A DNA stretch of 64,000 bases from Acuticoccus sp. I52.16.1 (GTDB taxonomy: Bacteria > Pseudomonadota > Alphaproteobacteria > Rhizobiales > Amorphaceae): contig NZ_CP094828.1 in assembly GCF_022865125.1 (NCBI RefSeq), positions 744,001 to 808,000 on the forward strand, given 5' to 3'. The notes below the pieces were generated by a model. That model was given only the letters and a program-made list of their open reading frames with translations, was not told where the DNA came from and did no database searches. Below are positions 53,648 to 64,000 of this stretch, piece after piece; within the stretch, counting starts at the first letter, position 1; each line of letters begins with the position of its first letter. Both the position numbers and the translations under genes were made by a program.

Positions 53648-54556
53648 ATGTTTCGCATTGCGTATTGCCTGGCCGTCGTCTTGTCCCTCCTCGCCGCCCC
53701 CGTCTCAGCGCAGACGACGATCAAGGCGGTGGTCAACGGCAAGCCCATCACCAGCTACGATGTCGCCCAGCGGGAACGCCTGCTGCGTATCACCGGCAAC
53801 AAAGGCAACCTGACCCAGAAGGCGCTCGACGAGCTGATCGACGAGGAACTCCAGCTCGAAGCCGCGCGGCAGAACCGCGTCACCGTGCCGGCCGGCTCGG
53901 TCGACCGGGCGATCGGCTCGATCGCCGAGCGGGTGAAGCTCAGCCCGTCGCAACTCGCCCAGGCGCTCGCCCAGGCCGGCGTCAACATCCAGACCCTGAG
54001 GGACCGGCTGGAGGCGCAAATCGCCTTCAACCAGCTGACCCGTACCCGCTTCGGCGACTCGCTGAAGATCAGCGAGCCGGACCTCGTCGCCGCCCTGCTG
54101 AAGAAAAAGGACGCCGAGACCGTCGCCGACTCCTACGAGTACGACCTGTCGCGCGTGATGGTGGCGATGCCGGAGGATCCCTCGCAGGCTCGCCGCGCGG
54201 AGGCCGTGCGCATCGCCAACTCCGTGCGCAGCCAGTTCAACAATTGCGAGACCGGCTTGCCGATGGCCAAGAAGACCCGCGAGGTCGTGGTCCTCCCCTA
54301 TGGCCGTCGCACGCACGCCGAACTGCCGACGCAGCTGGCCGACGCGATCGAGAATATCGACCAGGGCAAGCTGACCGAGCCGATCCCCACCCCGCAGGGC
54401 CTCTTGATGCTGGCCGTGTGCAAAAAGACCGCCGTGCGCTCCACCAACGCCGCGATGAAGGCCCTGGAGAACGACATGCAGGCCGAGCGGAACGAGGCGT
54501 TCACCCGCCAGTACATCCGCCAGCTTCGCCGCGACGCCGCCATCGAAATCCGCTGA
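53648..54556 (+). CDS. SurA-like periplasmic chaperone with degenerate prolyl isomerase region
   Basis: The ATG at 53648 gives 302 aa with a signal peptide ([17 protein letters not shown]). The N-terminal domain ([20 protein letters not shown], then [14 protein letters not shown]) is the SurA chaperone core. Only one parvulin-like segment (about 185-285) follows, with no clear PPIase active site, against two in E. coli SurA. At 302 aa it is clearly shorter than the 428-aa E. coli protein. It likely escorts outer-membrane proteins such as LptD. It lies between lptD and rsmA. Confidence 0.87.
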   Translation: MFRIAYCLAVVLSLLAAPVSAQTTIKAVVNGKPITSYDVAQRERLLRITGNKGNLTQKALDELIDEELQLEAARQNRVTVPAGSVDRAIGSIAERVKLSPSQLAQALAQAGVNIQTLRDRLEAQIAFNQLTRTRFGDSLKISEPDLVAALLKKKDAETVADSYEYDLSRVMVAMPEDPSQARRAEAVRIANSVRSQFNNCETGLPMAKKTREVVVLPYGRRTHAELPTQLADAIENIDQGKLTEPIPTPQGLLMLAVCKKTAVRSTNAAMKALENDMQAERNEAFTRQYIRQLRRDAAIEIR

Positions 54557-54570
54557 CGGACCCGAGCGCG

Positions 54571-55473
54571 ATGAGCGACAGCGCTCTCGCCGGGCTGCGG
54601 GAACGGATCGACGCCCTGCCCCCGCTGCGCGAGGTGGTGGCCGAGGGCCTGCCGGCGCGCAAGTCGCTCGGCCAGCACTTCCTGTTCGACCTCAACCTGA
54701 CCGACAAGATCGCCCGGACCGCCCGTGCCCCCGGCGCCGGCACGGACGCCCCGCTCGCCGGGGCGACTGTGGTGGAGGTCGGCCCCGGCCCCGGCGGCCT
54801 CACCCGCTCGCTGCTGAAGGCGGGCGCCACCGTGATCGCGATCGAGAAGGACCAGCGCGCCGGCGAGGTGCTGGGGCCGCTCGTCGACGTCGCCGAGGGC
54901 CGCCTGACCCTCGTCACCGCCGACGCCCTCGCCACCGACTGGAGGAGCCTGGTGCCGGCGGGCGCGACGATCTGCGCCAACCTGCCCTACAACGTCGCCA
55001 CCCCCCTCATCGTCGACTGGTTGACCGGCCCGTGGCCGCCCTGGTGGACGAGCGCCACCGTGATGGTGCAGCGCGAGGTGGCCGACCGGATCGTCGCCGC
55101 GCCGGCCAGCGCCGACTATGGACGCCTCTCGGTGCTCACCGGCGCGCGGGCCTTCGCGACCTCGGTGTTCGACGTGTCGCCGAGCGCCTTCGTGCCGCCG
55201 CCGAAGGTCTGGTCGAGCGTGGTGCGGCTGGACCCGAAGCCGGAGACCGGCGTGCCCCTCAAAGCACTGGAGCGCGTCACCGCCGCCGCCTTCGGCCAGC
55301 GCCGCAAGATGCTGCGCTCCAGCCTGAAAGCGCTGACCGCGGAGCCCGAGGCGCTGCTCGCCGCGGCCGCTATCGACCCGACGCAGCGGGCCGAGCGCCT
55401 CACCATCGACGACTTCATCCGCCTCGCCCACGCCTGGGACGGCCTGAGCCAGGCCGTCGCCACCGCGCGGTGA
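54571..55473 (+). CDS. rsmA: 16S rRNA (A1518/A1519) dimethyltransferase
   Basis: This 300-aa SAM-dependent methyltransferase, also called KsgA, has the SAM-binding [16 protein letters not shown], the N-terminal [10 protein letters not shown], and the catalytic NLPY in [12 protein letters not shown]. It dimethylates two adenosines near the 3' end of 16S rRNA. It starts 14 bp after the surA-like gene and ends the operon, converging on the dioxygenase gene 24 bp away. The usual pdxA between surA and ksgA is missing. Confidence 0.95.
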   Translation: MSDSALAGLRERIDALPPLREVVAEGLPARKSLGQHFLFDLNLTDKIARTARAPGAGTDAPLAGATVVEVGPGPGGLTRSLLKAGATVIAIEKDQRAGEVLGPLVDVAEGRLTLVTADALATDWRSLVPAGATICANLPYNVATPLIVDWLTGPWPPWWTSATVMVQREVADRIVAAPASADYGRLSVLTGARAFATSVFDVSPSAFVPPPKVWSSVVRLDPKPETGVPLKALERVTAAAFGQRRKMLRSSLKALTAEPEALLAAAAIDPTQRAERLTIDDFIRLAHAWDGLSQAVATAR

Positions 55474-55497
55474 ACGGCCGGCGGGCCGCCTCGCGGC

Positions 55498-56532
55498 TCA
55501 GCCGATGCTGGGGTCGCCGGCGAGCTTCAGGCCGACGCTGCGATACTTGTCGGGCTTACCCATCCGCGCCTTGGCATCGCGCGAGGCGAACAGGAGCCAG
55601 ATGAGGCGGCCGTCCACGCCCGGAATCTCGGACGGATCGGCCCCGTTCCAGGGCAGGAAGGGGTTGCGCCGCAGCATGCCGTGGATCGCGACCCGCGCAT
55701 TGGGCTTCAGCGCCGGCGTGCGGCGGTGGAAGCCGTAGGTGTCGGCCACGAGGAAGGTGTTCGCCTTGACCGGCAGCGGCTGGATCGGCCGATCGTAGCC
55801 CAGCGCCTCCAACTCCTCCTCCGTCATGCGGAAGGAGCCGGCCGCGTGGTGCTCGTTGCCGACCCCGGTCGCCTTCAGCGCCTGCTCGTGCTCCCAGGCG
55901 AGGCGCTGGGGGGTCAACCGGTGCGACCCCGGCACGAAGGCGAAGGGGCCGTCCTCGATGCCGACGTCGTGCAGGAAGAGCCAGAACTTGGCCGTCGGGT
56001 GGAAGGTGTCGGCGTGTAGCGTCACCTGGGGATCCGGGCGCGACGGGTCGGGCTGCACCGCCACCGTCTGCAGGACGGGATTGTAGCCGCCGCTGCGCCC
56101 GGCCACATAGCCGGTCAGATTGCGGAAGGAAGGCGAGCGTAGATAGGCGCGCACCTTCGCCCCGGCCGACCCGTCCGACACCGGTAGCGGCATCAGCCGG
56201 GTCGCGGTGTCCCCCTGGACCATCTCCCAGGCCTTGCGGCGCTGCTCCTTCAATTCGGCGGTGAACGCCTCGAAGAGCGGCTGCGGCAGCGCGTTCTCGC
56301 GCACCACGTAGCCGTCGCGCTCGAAGGCCTCGCGCTCGGCCGCGTCCACGTTCGCGGCCAGGCCCTCGCGGCGGCGCCGGCTCATCGCGTGCGCCCGGTC
56401 GACGCGCCACCGGTGCAGGCCGCGCGCATTGAAGCTCTCGGACCCGAGCACCGGGTTGGCGGAGAAGTTCTTCTGCCGCGACAGCACCGCCGGCGCGGCG
56501 ATCGTCATGGTTAGTGCCTCACGTGCCTTCAT
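55498..56532 (-). CDS. Phytanoyl-CoA dioxygenase (PhyH)-like Fe(II)/2-oxoglutarate enzyme
   Basis: The ATG at 56532 gives 344 aa, with GAGGGGG upstream. Iron ligands are visible as H173 and D175 (LHADTFHPT) and H269 (YGFHRRTP), with R280 as the likely 2-oxoglutarate anchor. This is the facial triad order of the PhyH family. No signal peptide is present. It probably hydroxylates a small substrate, unknown here, since the family is very broad. It sits alone between rsmA and the rpoC terminator. Confidence 0.83.
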   Translation of the reverse strand: MKAREALTMTIAAPAVLSRQKNFSANPVLGSESFNARGLHRWRVDRAHAMSRRRREGLAANVDAAEREAFERDGYVVRENALPQPLFEAFTAELKEQRRKAWEMVQGDTATRLMPLPVSDGSAGAKVRAYLRSPSFRNLTGYVAGRSGGYNPVLQTVAVQPDPSRPDPQVTLHADTFHPTAKFWLFLHDVGIEDGPFAFVPGSHRLTPQRLAWEHEQALKATGVGNEHHAAGSFRMTEEELEALGYDRPIQPLPVKANTFLVADTYGFHRRTPALKPNARVAIHGMLRRNPFLPWNGADPSEIPGVDGRLIWLLFASRDAKARMGKPDKYRSVGLKLAGDPSIG

Positions 56533-56686
56533 GACACGCCCCCCTCGACTCGTGCGGACTGCATCATGTTGCAGAACATACGCCGATCTAACGTCGTCGT
56601 TAAGTTTGACGATTGCCAGAAAGCCAATCGTGAACTGCGACGTGTCGCCCCCGGTGCGCGGGGGGTGGCGAGGCGAGTGAGCGGGC

Positions 56687-56735
56687 AAAAGAAAGGGCCG
56701 GACCGGCCGAGCCTGCGGCTCGTCGATCCGGCCCT
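56687..56735 (-). terminator. Intrinsic terminator of the rpoBC transcript
   Basis: Read on the minus strand, AGGGCCGGA...TCCGGCCCT forms a 9-bp outer stem. Inside it is a second stem CGAGCC-TGC-GGCTCG. The stem is followed immediately by TTTCTTTT. It lies about 50 bp after the rpoC stop. A second perfect 10-bp hairpin (56744-56771, GCCGCGGGGC/GCCCCGCGGC) stands between it and the stop. Confidence 0.85.
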
Positions 56736-56785
56736 CGCCGGGGGCCGCGGGGCACTTTGGCGCCCCGCGGCTATGGTGGTTCGGC

Positions 56786-61000
<4,215 letters not shown>

Positions 61001-61313
61001 ACGGCGACTCTCCTTTGCCCTCGCGTCAAGCGAGCCATCATTATGCGCGCCAAGCACGCCCAATTTCGTAGAGACACGGGCGGTCGAGCCGCCCCAGCCT
61101 CAGCGCCGGCCATCGAGGCCGGGCGCGCCGCAATCCCGTCGGCGCCACGCACAGCACCCGGCGCGCCCTTCGGGGCACACCGGGTCGCCATGAGGCACCG
61201 TTCTGAGGCGGGATGAGTTTTTCGCAAGGTAGAGCCTATATAGGCGATCCCTTGCGATCCCGCCAGCGGGCGTTGAACGCCCGCCTCACATGTCATTGCC
61301 GTCAAGCCGGGCC
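61001..61313. other. Long structured rpoB-rpoC spacer
   Basis: This 313-bp gap between rpoB and rpoC is longer than the spacers I know for this gene pair. It holds a nested dyad (61222-61257) and a hairpin GCGGGCGTT-G-AACGCCCGC (61266-61284) just after the rpoB stop. A 102-codon frame crosses the whole gap, but its third-position GC is only about 60%, far below that of the flanking genes. I treat it as non-coding. The rpoC ribosome binding site is at its end. Confidence 0.6.
61222..61257. repeat. Nested 36-bp dyad in the rpoB-rpoC spacer
   Basis: TCGCAAGG and CCTTGCGA (8 bp) are placed symmetrically, each 5 bp away from a central perfect palindrome CCTATATAGG. No T-run follows on the minus strand, so a terminator role is unlikely. 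A processing site, protein-binding site or attenuator is possible. Confidence 0.6.

Positions 61314-64000
<2,687 letters not shown>

Overview
The window is high-GC chromosomal DNA with dense gene packing, many ATGA/GTGA start-stop overlaps and GTG starts. Several features point to an alphaproteobacterium, probably of the Hyphomicrobiales/Rhodobacterales kind: an FDH3-type formate dehydrogenase locus with DUF3305/DUF3306/DUF6494/DUF6505 partners, HolC next to PepA next to LptF-LptG-LptD, GlyS, and an M10 serralysin. Genus cannot be fixed from sequence reading alone. No tRNA, rRNA, CRISPR array, insertion sequence or phage gene was recognised.

Region 1 (1-16567) is the most distinctive part. 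The 3' end of a tungstate ABC importer (tupB-tupC-tupA) converges with a long minus-strand operon: DUF3305, DUF3306, a TorD-like chaperone, a 66-aa Tat-signal peptide protein, then FdhA (Cys-type Mo/W-bis-MGD enzyme), FdhB (four Fe-S clusters), FdhC (cytochrome b), an unusual WD40-cytochrome c fusion, a 59-aa membrane peptide, and a helix-turn-helix/periplasmic-binding-domain regulator. From the same intergenic region a plus-strand operon diverges: a 671-aa multi-[4Fe-4S] protein, DUF6494, Mrp/ApbC, a biotin/lipoate-ligase-like protein and DUF6505. Together they read as one unit for metal supply, cofactor and Fe-S maturation, Tat export and electron transfer from formate oxidation. I infer that the enzyme uses tungsten.

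Region 2 (16682-23840) is a catabolic cluster: ferredoxin reductase, a divergent IclR regulator, a flavin monooxygenase of the Baeyer-Villiger/FMO type, a thiolase-like protein with its DUF35 Zn-ribbon/OB partner, and an ADP-forming acyl-CoA synthetase. The substrate is unknown. Region 3 (23940-37372) carries mixed metabolic genes: phosphomannomutase/phosphoglucomutase, flavin reductase, DHA2 efflux, an RTX serralysin, secG, pyrG, a TrkH/KtrB potassium channel, an M20 amidohydrolase with an amidase, and an SDR.

Region 4 (37456-48788) is mostly minus strand: an extremely charged NERRE-repeat OmpA-family protein, lipoamide dehydrogenase, a cupin, glyS, a trypsin-like protease, then (after a plus-strand glycosyltransferase) holC, a GST and pepA. 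Region 5 (49001-55473) is the outer-membrane biogenesis operon lptF-lptG-lptD-surA-rsmA, without the usual pdxA. Region 6 (55498-64000) holds a PhyH-type dioxygenase, rpoC and most of rpoB, with a convincing intrinsic terminator after rpoC and an unusually long, structured rpoB-rpoC spacer.
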